Of a DNA stretch of 64,000 nucleotides, positions 10,709 through 19,985 are shown piece after piece. Numbering within the stretch: the stretch's first letter is position 1; each line of letters begins with the position of its first letter. Source of the stretch: Semisulcospira habei (Eukaryota > Mollusca > Gastropoda > Semisulcospiridae). The position numbers and the translations under genes were made by a program. Under the pieces are notes generated by a model. It saw only the letters and a program-made list of their open reading frames with translations, had not been told where the DNA came from and ran no database searches. The stretch is taken from the NCBI GenBank assembly GCA_036245525.1, contig BTPG01000004.1, positions 47,927,823 through 47,991,822 of the forward strand. Direction: 5' to 3'.

Positions 10709-10774
10709 GCAAGCGGCATAGAACCGCATGAGCCCCCGCGACTGCCGGGGTCCATGAGGTTCTATGCCTCTTAC
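10709..10774. mobile_element. pal-A MITE core
   Basis: Carries the GAACC / GGTTC variant on opposite arms, the same as the copy at 60275-60339. A few mismatches lie near the tip. Confidence 0.75.
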
Positions 10775-10928
10775 AGTTGTGTGGTCCTGACCGCGTCTCG
10801 GCAGCAAATCACACTCAACGTTTTAATAACATGTTTACAGAGGCAGTTATACATTAACTGATGAAATATGTCGCGTTTTTAAAGGGCGTGAGCGTAGATG
10901 TGCGAGTAATCGCCCATGGTGCGGTATT

Positions 10929-10953
10929 AAAAAAAAAAAAAAAAAAAAAAAAA
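10929..10953. repeat. Poly-A run
   Basis: About 25 uninterrupted A residues; no retroposon body is recognisable beside it. Confidence 0.85.
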
Positions 10954-11004
10954 CCCAAACATTTATACGTTGTCTCTCAGACTGTCAGGTCCTCGACCCT
11001 CGGT

Positions 11005-11075
11005 AAGAGTCCGGCATAGATTTTCATGAGCCCCAGTTGTTGCAGAGAACCATGATAATCCATCTCCCTGTACTG
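11005..11075. mobile_element. pal-A MITE core, degenerate
   Basis: GGCATAGATTTTCATGAGCCCC followed by CATGATAATCCAT; pairing remains only in part. Confidence 0.4.
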
Positions 11076-11201
11076 GCAATTTGCTTCGCAAACACAGGAA
11101 GTCACATGACTTATTTTCTTTCTCTCCCCTGAAAAAAAAAATGTGACTGACTGGAAGAAAACAGAAAACATTTATGTGTGTGGAACAAAACACTAATTAT
11201 T

Positions 11202-11341
11202 CTTGGTCGTTTGTTGTTAGTTTCGTTAATTCGGGTTTTAAGGTCCACTACACCGGGGTGATAATGGACGACCCTAGCGAGGGGGATTATGGGGGGACAG
11301 GGACAGTTATTGCCTATGGAGTACGACCTGAACACTGATCA
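11202..11341 (+). repeat. SINE-like repeat, copy 3 (3'-truncated)
   Basis: Matches 612-752: TTCGGGTTTTAAGGTCC, GGTGATAATGGACG, CCTATGGAGTACGACCTGAACACTGATCA. It ends there, unlike copies 1 and 2. Confidence 0.6.
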
Positions 11342-11494
11342 GTTGGTTGTTTGTCAGCGTCGAGGTCCTTTAAACACCAATCTCCCAATCGGGGAAGTTA
11401 GCGCGGTTTAGCCTAAGCATTTTTCACACCTCAGTAGTTTGTAAACTTGCAGGGACGAAATAGTGTGTTCAGCATGAACGTATCAGCCCTGGGA

Positions 11495-11617
11495 AGGCTG
11501 AAGACAGCAAGCCGCCCACTTTTGTGAAAAGCAAGATTTTCATTGAATGACAATACAAATCTCGCTTTTCACGATCAGGACATCCTGCCTTTTGCCCCCA
11601 CACAGGGCAGAGACATG
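11495..11617. repeat. pal-J foldback element
   Basis: GGCTGAAGACAGCAAG / ATCCTGCCTTTTGCC outer parts and GTGAAAAGCAAGATTTTCATTG / CTCGCTTTTCAC inner arms. The same plan occurs at 28096-28215. Confidence 0.6.
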
Positions 11618-11625
11618 TACATCTT

Positions 11626-11704
11626 TTAACTCATTCAAGGCGCCGGCGGCAACGCTGTGCGACACTTTCGCAGCTATTGATGCGGGGCGCCTTGAATGAG
11701 ATAA
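11626..11704. mobile_element. pal-F MITE, one-arm form (79 bp)
   Basis: TTAACTCATTCAAGGCGCC start and GGCGCCTTGAATGAG end remain paired, but the inner left arm is missing; only GGCAACGCTGTGCGACACTTTCGC is left. Confidence 0.75.
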
Positions 11705-11874
11705 TGTCTTGCTGTTGATTTTTCCCATAGACTTACTCCTCTGCACTTCATTCATTGGCAGTCGGTGAGGTTCCCGGTTCCGTCGATTTCTGAAGAGATT
11801 GGTGTGCACAGGGCGGTCAAAAGTTACTGCGGTGTAAACTGCAATAAGGAAAGCTATATTGGCGCTTAGGCACC

Positions 11875-11942
11875 GTAACCCCTCTGACTGCTGCTGGCGA
11901 TACCGCCGCTCGCCTGGTAAAGATGCGTAGTCAAGGGGTTAA
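11875..11942. mobile_element. pal-N TTAA element
   Basis: GTAACCCCTCTGACTGC start and GTAGTCAAGGGGTTAA end are inverted; interior CTGGCGATACCGCC is shared with 28447-28545. One TTAA has mutated to GTAA. Confidence 0.55.
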
Positions 11943-12034
11943 TATAATCACATTTGGTTGTTCGTTACAGTCACATTTTCTTACTTCAGTCTCTGTTTTC
12001 CTGACCTTTTGCTTACGAATGCTAAGGCCCATCC

Positions 12035-12067
12035 CAGCCCCCCCCCCCTTCCCCCCCCCCCCCCCCA
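12035..12067. repeat. Poly-C tract
   Basis: C-rich run with T interruptions. Confidence 0.85.
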
Positions 12068-12151
12068 ACCGCTTTGCACCTCTTCGGACCCCGCCTTCAG
12101 ACTCTGCCTATTACTCGGGGCTCACTCTCAGTGTTAGGAAAGTGTTACTGT

Positions 12152-12243
12152 TTAACCCTTTAGGTGTTGGTAGCACTTTAAGTCGCCATGATTCCTGCTG
12201 GAATCATCGCGACTAAAACCGCTACCGACACCCAAAGGGCTAA
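12152..12243. mobile_element. pal-C MITE, complete
   Basis: TTAACCCTTTAGGTGTTGG start, CCGACACCCAAAGGGCTAA end, tip GATTCCTGCTGGAATC. 92 bp. Confidence 0.85.
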
Positions 12244-12378
12244 GACTACTTTTTTTCACAAGCGTTTGTGAAACGAGCAGTAAAAAACCGAATTTGCGTG
12301 TGAAAGAAGGATTGCTCTGTGTGTGAAGCACGACCATACAGAGGTACCAACACAACACGCAGACATAAACGCGCATAA

Positions 12379-12626
12379 GGGGGGTGGGGGGGGGAGGTTG
12401 AGGGGAGAATGACCTCCCCATTGAAAAAGTATTTTTGTAGCGAAATGTTTTGGGGGAAGAAATTGTTTTGGTGGGGTGTGTGAAAAAGGGTGTTTTAAAA
12501 TGATTTATTTTAAAATATATATAAATTGTATATTTTGTTGTTTGATATTTTGGAGGCTGGGTAGGAATCTTCTCAGGCACGCCGTGCCCCCCTCCCCCCC
12601 CCCACCCCCCCACCCCCCACACACAC
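12379..12626. repeat. G-rich tract and inverted C-rich tract
   Basis: A G-run near 12379-12411 faces a C-run near 12588-12626, separated by AT-rich DNA. They could pair as a long-armed low-complexity foldback. Confidence 0.5.
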
Positions 12627-12639
12627 ACACCCCATGAAA

Positions 12640-13450
12640 ATAACCTTCCTACGCAACTGCTCTTTGCAACTTAAACTACATTCCATCCCGGTACCTGTTT
12701 TAGGCCACTTTATAAACTTGATGCAAGCGATCAAAATTTCCGAAACCTCAGTAGCACCACGTGAATGTCCTGTGTCTGTCTCGTTTGTACTGTGTTTGTC
12801 TTGTACTGTGTTTGTCTTGTTCTGTGTTTGTCTTCAGAGTGAATGCTTGTGTGTGGCGTGAGCGTGTGTGTTGGTGTGTGTTGGGTTCAGTTCGCGGCGC
12901 CTATATAATAACCATTAATATTATTATTATTATTATCATCGTTTTCTTGTGTTATGGCTTGCTTGGATGGGTCGGATTGTCTTGGATAGCTTACATGCGG
13001 GATTTTGGAACTATTTGTGTGTCTAGGGTGGAATGGGGGGGGGGGGGGGAGGGGGATGGGCAATTTCTACTAATTATCTTCTAATAGTGCAACAGGTAGG
13101 GGATTATCAAATCAAAGTATGAAAAACACCAGGCGTGAAAAGCCAATCAGATCAGCGAAACCTGCATTTTTGCCGACGAGGCCGACAACGACCTATAAAC
13201 AGACCCCGCCGTACTCTCTGAGAGCCTCACCCATCTTTTCTCACCTTTCAAAAGGAAAGTCCAGCCGGCAGCTGTATACGTATAAATACCTACCTCACAA
13301 GTGTCTCCTGAAGTGTTACTGTAAGTGTTCAGTGGAAGTAACTTGGTGTTATCGATCTGACCTAATTTCCTGCCGTGAATAATCAGAGAAGGGCATTATC
13401 GTTGCACGCACGGAGTTGGATAACAAGCTCATCGTTAACACGGTCTCTCT
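12640..13450. other. Unassigned sequence with simple repeats
   Basis: Contains TGTGTTTGTCTTGTACTG duplications near 12789-12835, (ATT)n near 12918-12940 and a G-run near 13036-13050. No gene recognised. Confidence 0.45.
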
Positions 13451-13537
13451 AGATTCTCATGAGCCCCATCTGCAAGAGGCGTATATTCTCATGAGCCCCT
13501 GCATTCGCAGGGGCTCATGAAAATATACGCCTCTTGC
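13451..13537. mobile_element. pal-A MITE core with extra half arm
   Basis: The full palindrome is 13472-13537 with GCGTATATTCTC on the left and the mostly mirrored AATATACGC on the right. Just before it, 13451-13467 repeats AGATTCTCATGAGCCCC, a piece of another pal-A arm. Confidence 0.8.
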
Positions 13538-13887
13538 CTGAAAGACAGACAGTTCCATTTAGCGCTTCTTTCATGGAAGGAAATGTTTGGAGCTGAAGTC
13601 TGTATGAGATTGGTCGTTAACTTGGTCAGTGCAGCAAAGCGAACACTCTGCTAGACATCAAGGAGTCGTTGATGAACCCCTACTGAGTGTCGCACTCCGT
13701 TTGAGAAACACTGATGCACACGTGGGGTACAATTTTTTTTTTCATCATGAGGAACGCATGTCTGTGAACTCTTGTCGGCTAAAGCTACCAGCTTCTGTCA
13801 CTGGCAGTTAGGGGTGGGTGGAATGTAAGGTGACTGTTCCTAGCACTTTGAGGACATCAGAATCCTCCAAGACACCCTCCGCTTGTT
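13538..13887. other. Unassigned sequence
   Basis: No recognised element or coding domain. Confidence 0.4.
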
Positions 13888-13979
13888 TTAACTCTTTGCG
13901 TGTCGGTAGCGGTTATATTCGCGATGATTCCTACCGGAATCATTGCGACTTAAAGCGCTACCGACACGCACAGGGTTAA
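13888..13979. mobile_element. pal-C MITE, complete with intact TTAA ends
   Basis: TTAACTCTTTGCGTGTCGG and CCGACACGCACAGGGTTAA; the CGTGTCGG / CCGACACG variant is on both arms. Tip GATTCCTACCGGAATC. Confidence 0.9.
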
Positions 13980-14011
13980 AAAATTCGCTGATGCCGGTCG
14001 TTGCCCACCCA

Positions 14012-14075
14012 TGGGCCTTAATCTTCATGAGCCCCTGCAGCCTGGCACGTGTCCATGAAGATCTGTGACTATTGC
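14012..14075. mobile_element. pal-A MITE core, degenerate
   Basis: AATCTTCATGAGCCCCTGCAG and TCCATGAAGATCTGTGACTATTGC pair imperfectly. Confidence 0.55.
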
Positions 14076-14112
14076 AGGCGTAAGGGCTTAGCTTTTGTTG
14101 TATTGGACCGAT

Positions 14113-14205
14113 TCCCAGTACGCGAAAAGTCGTCGGGTCGTCGTTGGCCCGCGCACGGGGTTTGCGCGAGCCGATATCGGGCCGATGGCCTTTCGCGCAT
14201 TGGGT
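14113..14205. mobile_element. pal-B element
   Basis: CCCAGTACGCGAAAAG start and CTTTCGCGCATTGGG end give clear terminal inverted repeats; the inner GCCCGCGCAC arm is shortened. Confidence 0.65.
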
Positions 14206-14418
14206 TGTTTCTGGCACTGCGGCGATGGAACGGCCACACACACAATGTTCCATCACGCGTAAAGGTGCGCTACTAGTCTGGGACACGGCCCCTCCCCCCG
14301 GGGTAAACCCTACGTGGGATGGGTGGGCCCGTATTGTAATAAATAGGCATTGGACAGTCGAACAAGCTTAACCCATATCATTCGGAATACACCAGTGTGT
14401 GAAATAAGTTTGACTAAA

Positions 14419-14490
14419 ATAGTTCAATGGTAGTGCCAGAATAGCTTGGCGCCTCTAGGCGCCAAGCTATTCTGGCACCACCCTTGAACT
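14419..14490. mobile_element. pal-D MITE core, outer arms lost
   Basis: AGTTCAATGGTAGTGCCAG...GGCGCC and GGCGCCAAGC...TTGAACT pair; the outer GATCGACCATGAT segment is absent. Confidence 0.75.
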
Positions 14491-14499
14491 AAAGCCGTG

Positions 14500-14814
14500 G
14501 GTCTAAAGCTGTAAGTGCTATAATGTAGCTTGCATATGGCGGTGTACAAATTTGAAGCTTTTAGCCTCAGTATGATATGGGTTAATGCGCTCTACTCCAG
14601 GGCTGGCTTTGATGCCGGCTCACACAATTTGCCGATGCCGCAACGCGGGATTTTCAGTGTTGTCTTGCATCGACTGAGACTTTTCGTTTCACAATCCACG
14701 TGACAAGGCACACGTAGCAGAAGTTTTCGACTGCCCTTTGTGCGAGTCGGTGACACTGACTCTCCTACGCCGTCTGGCCAGTCTTTTATTGTATGACTTT
14801 GAAACTTCGACAGT
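14500..14814. other. Unassigned sequence
   Basis: No recognised element or coding domain. Confidence 0.4.
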
Positions 14815-14963
14815 TTAACCCATTCAGCCCTGACGCACTACACCAGGGGATGAGTCGACCATGATAATTGAAGGGCAGTGCCTGATTAGCTTGGCGCCTT
14901 GCACAGTCATTAGATGACACCTCCAAAGGTTGGGAAATACGGCCGTCGGGCTGAATGAGTTAA
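14815..14963. mobile_element. pal-D MITE, single-arm form (149 bp)
   Basis: TTAACCCATTCAGCCC and GGGCTGAATGAGTTAA are perfect in 14 of 16 positions. The interior has one arm (GTCGACCATGATAATTGAAGG to TTAGCTTGGCGCC), then jumps to the far shoulder. The second arm is cleanly missing from the centre outward. Confidence 0.85.
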
Positions 14964-15047
14964 GTTAGCCCTATGGTGCAGCTTTCGGCCGCCGTTGGCC
15001 CGAGGAAAATTTTGAATGGAAGCCTGTATTCGCCTTCAAAATTGTCT

Positions 15048-15256
15048 TTAACCCATTACATCCTGAGGCTGATTTTTTTTTGTTTAAAAAAATTGCCTTA
15101 TTGTCCTATGAAGGCTGCTTTACAGATTAGGAGATAGATCAACCATTTGAGTTCAAGGGTGGTGCCAGAATAGCTTGGCGCCTCAGGCGCCAATCTATTC
15201 TGACACCGCCCTTGAATTATCGGTCAAATTTACTTCAAGCAAGGGCGAAAAGGGTT
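15048..15256. mobile_element. pal-D MITE, T-rich subtype
   Basis: TTAACCCATTACATCCTGAGGCTGATTTTTT start, AAAAGGGTTAC end. The palindrome at about 15138-15225 is centred on GGCGCC-TCA-GGCGCC with later mismatches. The same T-rich shoulder occurs at 58197-58421. Confidence 0.75.
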
Positions 15257-15298
15257 ACTTGTCTTTCATCAGTTAACCCTTAATCCGTTTATTGTCCA

Positions 15299-15390
15299 TT
15301 AACTCTATCGCTGTCGGTAGCGCTTTTTGTCGCGAATATTCCTGCAGGAATCTTCGCGACAAGAAGCGCTACCGACAGCGAAAGGGTTAA
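15299..15390. mobile_element. pal-C MITE, complete with intact TTAA ends
   Basis: TTAACTCTATCGCTGTCGG / CCGACAGCGAAAGGGTTAA, with AGCGCTTTTTGTCGCGAA largely mirrored by TTCGCGACAAGAAGCGCT. 92 bp. Confidence 0.9.
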
Positions 15391-16288
15391 CTTGAACGCT
15401 GCATTCTTGCAACCCGGGCTCCAAGCAAGGTTCTGACTAAACAAATTCTGCTTTAGGTCACGGACTACAGTGCCGTTTCTGTACTGTCCAGTCTCTTAGC
15501 CTTAGTCAGTCCCAGTCATCCCCTAATTTTTCAACTCCCTAAAAAACACTACCGCCCACGAGCTGCACATTTGCCATGCACAAAATACAAAAAAAAAAAA
15601 AAAAAAAAAAACACACACACACAAAAAAACAACAGCACATCACCCGTCTCATTTCTTGGCTATGAGACTGGTTCCTTACCAACCCCACACCCAAGCACAG
15701 CTGAAATCAGCGTGGCCCTCAAATCACTACGTCAATGGCAACTCAACATAGGCCCAAAATTGTCCACTGGATAAGCTCAGGATGGTATGAATCAAAGCAC
15801 CAAACATGTCTCCTCTCAGCTAACCAGAAATTTCCAGCAAATTCCAACATTCAGCCCTACTACAAATTTTCAAACAAGACAAAAATTATTTTTAAAAACA
15901 CCGGTCCTTTTACTGCCTCAGCTGGCCAAATTTGACTGTATAATGTGACCAGGACAAGGAAGTAGGAATGCCTCCCCCCCCCCTACCTCCTCCTGCTATA
16001 GGGGAGGAGGGGGTGTTCATATATCCGTGTCTAAAAATGTCAGTATTGTAGGCTCTATTTCTGCCGAACGTTTGATGTCAGGTGCCTGTGTGCGGGCACC
16101 AAGGCAATATTGACCGCACGTGCAACACGGTCTACAGACTGCATACAGACTTACAGGAGCGGGGAAAGTCGGCTGCCATGTAGACATCAATAATACAACA
16201 GGTCCGCCGGCCCTTTCGTGCCCATGCTAGGTTAACACTAATAACTTTTTTTTTATATAGACTTGCTCCACATAAACGGCTCGTTGTT
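15391..16288. other. Unassigned sequence with A-run
   Basis: Contains an A-run joined to (CA)n near 15589-15622 and a C-run/G-run pair near 15974-16013. No coding domain recognised. Confidence 0.45.
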
Positions 16289-16504
16289 TTAACCCTTTCC
16301 CTGCCACAGTGTACGCGTATTTTTGTTTCTGAAATCTTTCATTCAACGACCAAAAACTGACGTCGCCCAAAAACGTGGATACAAACTGGTCTTGGCAGGA
16401 GTCATAGATCTTCACGAGCCCCCGCAGTCGCGGGGGCTCATGAGCATCTATGTCTCTTGCAGTTGGATCATGTTCACTGTTTTTCTCGGCAGTGAAGGAG
16501 TTAA
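16289..16504. mobile_element. pal-A MITE, full element with both TTAA ends (216 bp)
   Basis: TTAACCCTTTCCCTGCC start and GGCAGTGAAGGAGTTAA end. The hairpin is at about 16395-16460, with shoulders CAACGACCAAAAACTGACGTC to the left and GTTGGATCATGTTCACT to the right. Its right TTAA is also the left TTAA of a pal-E element. Confidence 0.9.
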
Positions 16505-16553
16505 CTCTGCTTTACGCCGCGAAGCCGGATGCGGCACGTCTCGAAAGAGTTAA
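16501..16553. mobile_element. pal-E MITE, short copy sharing TTAA with pal-A
   Basis: TTAACTCTGCTTTACGCCGC start and CTCGAAAGAGTTAA end, with a GAAGCCGGATGCGGC core. 53 bp; shorter than the 79-80 bp pal-E copies. Confidence 0.65.
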
Positions 16554-16680
16554 ATAGACGTTTCTAGACAATCAGCAGCAGGTGAAAATTGCAGATGTTT
16601 CGAAACGGCTGCAGTGACCTAGCTACCTACATTCCTGTAAGGAACACATGTAACTTGGGCAAAAACTACACATAGCACAA

Positions 16681-16748
16681 CAAGAGACATAAATCCTCAT
16701 GAGCCCACGCGCCGACTGCGGAGGCTCGTGGTGGTTTATGCCTCTTGC
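16681..16748. mobile_element. pal-A MITE core
   Basis: CAAGAGACATAAATCCTCATGAG pairs with the eroded GGCTCGTGGTGGTTTATGCCTCTTG; several CG-to-TG type changes. Confidence 0.7.
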
Positions 16749-17227
16749 AGATGGGTAGCGTTCGCCTTACGGCCCCGGCAGGGTCTCGGAGTTGAGCCTT
16801 CGTGTCTGATCCACCCCTGAAAGTCTCTTTTTGTTTGACGACAAAAGTGTTAGTCCGTAGATGCAGACGAACGTAGCGCCATGCATAGCAGACGAGTTGA
16901 AAATATGAGTCATCCAGGCGCCAAGTTTCAACAGGCGGTCAGGTATTTAGTACACCGCAGAGTTGCCGAACGTATCGAAGAACTATTTTTGAGTACACAG
17001 CCGTAATAATGCCCATTACTAGAGAGCTGATTCTAAAATATACTCTAAGCGCTGTACATTATCTAGTGATCATGCATTCCAGGCATCTCCAAATGTTGCC
17101 CGTTCAGTCGCCAATCATATCAGCCCCTACCCTTGCACCAAGTTTTACCGTTTGAATCCCTTTGCTACCAGAGGACGCAAGACTTAAAGCCATAAACGCT
17201 CTACAACCGAGCCACCCAGCTCCCCAC
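16749..17227. other. Unassigned sequence
   Basis: No recognised element or coding domain. Confidence 0.4.
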
Positions 17228-17418
17228 TTAACCCTTTTGGTCCCAAGGTCCCATTTCTAAACTGTGAATCAGTTGCAGGAGATGGCTTGGTCATGATAAT
17301 TCAAGGGTAGTGCCAGATTAGCTTGGCGCCTTCAGGCGCCAAGCTAATCTGGCACTACCATTGCATTATCATGGCCAAGCCATCTCTTGCTGTAGGGACC
17401 CGGGGCTAAAAGGGTTAA
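17228..17418. mobile_element. pal-D MITE, full element (191 bp)
   Basis: TTAACCCTTTTGGTCCC start, GGGGCTAAAAGGGTTAA end. Palindrome about 17275-17391 with GCAGGAGATGGCTTGG.CATGATAA outer arms. It heads a block of about 400 bp duplicated at 29301-29740. Confidence 0.9.
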
Positions 17419-17481
17419 AGCCGTTGCCTATTCAAGCACCATGTAGCCCCTTCCATTCAAGACACGCTAACATAGGCTGGG

Positions 17482-17549
17482 CCAGCAAGAGGCAAAGAGC
17501 CCTCATGAGCTCGTGCGGGGGCTCATGAGGGCTCTTTGCCTCTTGCTGG
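17482..17549. mobile_element. pal-A MITE core, CAAAGAGCCC variant
   Basis: CCAGCAAGAGGCAAAGAGCCC is mirrored exactly on the right as GGGCTCTTTGCCTCTTGCTGG. The same double-arm variant occurs at 29587-29654. The tip CTCGTGC is shortened. Confidence 0.85.
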
Positions 17550-17677
17550 TCCCTTTTGCCTTCGTGTTTCTTGAGCAGGTTGGTTTTTTTTGCGTTGAAC
17601 TGACAAATAATAATGCGCACGGTCATAAGGCTCTTTGCCTCTGGCATTTAGAAAGTGTCTGAAGCTTTCCTAAGAAA

Positions 17678-18005
17678 TACCCAACGGAGAAAGAAACACG
17701 CTTAGAAAAGACAGTTACAACACAATTTATTAATATTTCGGGTAAAGGCCCTTTTTCAACATAGACAAACAAACAAATAGGGAGATCAGTCGCTACTTAT
17801 CTTCATTTATCGCAGGACTGTGGCAATTGGCAGCAAATGTGGCAGCAGTTGTCACATTCCTTTCTTCTACGATAAATAAAGATAAGTGGCGACTGATCTC
17901 TCTATTTGTTTGTTTTTCTATTTTGAAAAAGGGTTTTTACCCGAAATATTAAAAAAAATGTGTTGTAACAGTGTTTTCTAAGCGTGTTTCTTTCTCCGTT
18001 GGGTA
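17678..18005. mobile_element. pal-G foldback element (328 bp)
   Basis: TACCCAACGGAGAAAGAAACACGC at the left and its inverse GCGTGTTTCTTTCTCCGTTGGGTA at the right. Arms of more than 100 bp continue through TTATTAATATTTCGGGTAAA and AACAAACAAATAG...CGCTACTTATCTTCATTTATCG, around a loop of about 60 nt. No coding capacity. A single arm lies at 24538-24689 and a miniature at 32335-32412. Confidence 0.8.
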
Positions 18006-18020
18006 CCTCTTTGCATTTTA

Positions 18021-18052
18021 CACGCTTGGCAGTCACCTTTTTGGTCTGGATC
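18021..18052. repeat. pal-G flank repeat
   Basis: ACACGCTTGGCAGTCACCTTTTTGGTCTGGAT, inverse of part of 10596-10690. Confidence 0.5.
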
Positions 18053-18310
18053 GAAGCTTCCCTGGCAGGGGAAGCATTACGTTGTAACTCTCCACAAGCC
18101 TCCTACAGTTGGCATAGAAAGAGAAACACCGGGAGGATGTGTGGATTGGGGGTTGAAGGAGGTGGGGTGTGGGGGTGGGGGGTGGGACTGGCGTGACATT
18201 TATCGCCTGTCACATATCCCGTCTTCTTGCCCCAGTGGTCCTGTCCGCGGCCCGGACACTCACAGGCTAAAACCGCTGTATCTCACTCCATCTGAACACG
18301 GCAGAGATGT

Positions 18311-18398
18311 ACCCAATGCGCAAAAGGCCATCGGGCCGACGTCCCCCGCCGTTGGCCCGTGCACGGGCCGACGTCGGCCCGATGGCCGTTTGTGCAAT
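18311..18398. mobile_element. pal-B element
   Basis: ACCCAATGCGCAAAAGGCCATCGGGCCGACGTC mirrored by GACGTCGGCCCGATGGCCGTTTGTGCA; the centre GCCCGTGCACGGGC is an internal palindrome. Confidence 0.8.
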
Positions 18399-18493
18399 AA
18401 TTTTGGAATGAACGAATATCTACACAATTGGGGCCAGGTTGTCAGTTCGCAGGTGTCGTCGCCCGTCATACGGGTTTCGTCGTCCGTCGCACG

Positions 18494-18640
18494 ACAATAC
18501 AATACAATACAATACAATACAATACAATACAATACAATACAATACAATACAATACAATACAATACAATACTACTTTATTAATCCCTCACGGGGAAATTCA
18601 CTGTCTGCCCATACAACACACATGGCATCACTCATTTAAA
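18494..18640 (-). repeat. LINE/SINE 3' tail with (TTGTA)n
   Basis: On the minus strand, GAATTTCCCCGTGAGGGATTAATAAAGTA is followed by about 15 TTGTA units. GGGATTAATAAAGTA-type ends with pentamer tails are common in non-LTR elements of aquatic animals. Only the tail is present. Confidence 0.6.
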
Positions 18641-18899
18641 AAAAAAAAATCAATCAAATAACCCATAACACTCAATTACAGAAATGAACTGTAACAGACA
18701 TATTGTTACCTTTGAATAACAATAATAATAATACTAGTAATAATACTGAGAGGGCTAGTACTAAGGACGGAAGAATGTTGACCATGTAAAAAAAAAAGAT
18801 CAGTAGGCTACACTGGTCCATACCGGATTTGGAAAAAATGCGTTTAACCCCTAACATGTAACCACCCTTGATGATCAGGACAACATTGGCTTTGTAGTT

Positions 18900-18978
18900 T
18901 AACCCTTTGCCTCCCAGTACTATCTGGCTTCCATTCTACGCTGTGGAAGTCGTGTAGTTCTTGGAGTCAAAGGATTAA
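18900..18978. mobile_element. pal-O TTAA element (79 bp)
   Basis: TTAACCCTTTGCCTCCCAGTA start and TTGGAGTCAAAGGATTAA end. Weak interior palindrome. Its right TTAA is the left TTAA of the next pal-D. Confidence 0.6.
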
Positions 18979-19190
18979 CTCATTGTGCCCGAGGTACGAA
19001 ATACCCACATTTTGGAGTTATCCTCTGAGGACTGCATTACAATCAGGAGACAGATCGACCATGACAGTTTAAGGGTGGTGGCAGAATAGCTTGGCGCCGA
19101 TAGGCTCCAAGCTATTCTGCCATCACCCTTGAACTGTCATGGTCGAGCCATATCAGTCTTGCTGTGGTGTGTCGGGGCAGAATGAGTTAA
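18975..19190. mobile_element. pal-D MITE, full element (216 bp)
   Basis: TTAACTCATTGTGCCC start, GGGGCAGAATGAGTTAA end. The GGTGGCAG variant is mirrored as CTGCCATC on the right arm. The tip region GATAGGCTCC has lost the second GGCGCC. Confidence 0.88.
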
Positions 19191-19312
19191 CGTGCAAACA
19201 ACGCGTCCCGGGGTTTAGTGGTGCTTTTCGTCCTGTCAACACGTCTGCAGTGTGATTTTGGACTTACGGCCTTGAGCCGTAAGGTTCAAATCACAGACCA
19301 GAACATGACGGT

Positions 19313-19330
19313 ATTGTGTGTGTCTGTGTG

Positions 19331-19391
<61 letters not shown>
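19313..19391. repeat. (TG)n microsatellite
   Basis: Uninterrupted TG run of about 25 units after a TGTC/TATG lead. Confidence 0.97.
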
Positions 19392-19392
<1 letters not shown>

Positions 19393-19481
19393 GTGTTTTG
19401 TGTTTCTCTCTCTTGACGATTGACTGATGGGAATTTTCTGAGATTTACATGTGAATTCAACGTTACTGGGGAGAAGAAAAA

Positions 19482-19545
19482 AAAAAAAAAAAGATCAGTA
19501 GGCTACACTGGTCCATATCGGATTTGGAAAAAATGGGTTTAACCC
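19482..19545. repeat. Duplicate of 18790-18850 segment
   Basis: A-run then GATCAGTAGGCTACACTGGTCCATA.CGGATTTGGAAAAAATG.GTTTAACCCCTAA is found at both sites, flanking the pal-O/pal-D pair. Confidence 0.7.
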
Positions 19546-19580
19546 CTAAACTGGCGGGTCAATGCGCAAGCCATCCATCT

Positions 19581-19645
19581 GCAAAGAGACATAAATCCTC
19601 ATGAGCCCCCGCAGTCGCGGGGGCTCATGAGGATTTATGTCTCTA
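19581..19645. mobile_element. pal-A MITE core
   Basis: GAGACATAAATCCTCATGAGC mirrored by GCTCATGAGGATTTATGTCTC; perfect stem with GCAGTCGC tip. Confidence 0.85.
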
Positions 19646-19689
19646 GTCAGTCCTGTGTTCTGTACGTCTATTTGTGGCCCTGCTCAGAT

Positions 19690-19870
19690 CTGTATCTTGT
19701 TTGTTTGTTTGTTTGTTTGTTTGTTGTTGTTTTTTTTCGTGTTTTTTTTTTCCTTCACGCGATTGTCTTTCAGTGTGTAGCGGTTTCGGACGCGAATTTG
19801 TGATCATTGGCAGCAAAGTGGTTAACTCGACAATTTATTAAATTATGTCCTACTTGTCCTTTGTAAGCGT

Positions 19871-19906
<36 letters not shown>

Positions 19907-19985
19907 AATATAATGTCTTTGCGTGTTACACGCTTGGTATGACCCTTTTTGGTCTGGGTTCTCTTGTTCTATGATTGAATTAGGA
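19690..19985. repeat. (GTTT)n, T-runs and pal-G flank fragment
   Basis: (GTTT)n at 19699-19725, T-runs at 19729-19752 and 19870-19902, and ACACGCTTGGTATGACCCTTTTTGGTCTGGG at 19934-19964, which is the pal-G flank repeat. Confidence 0.6.
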
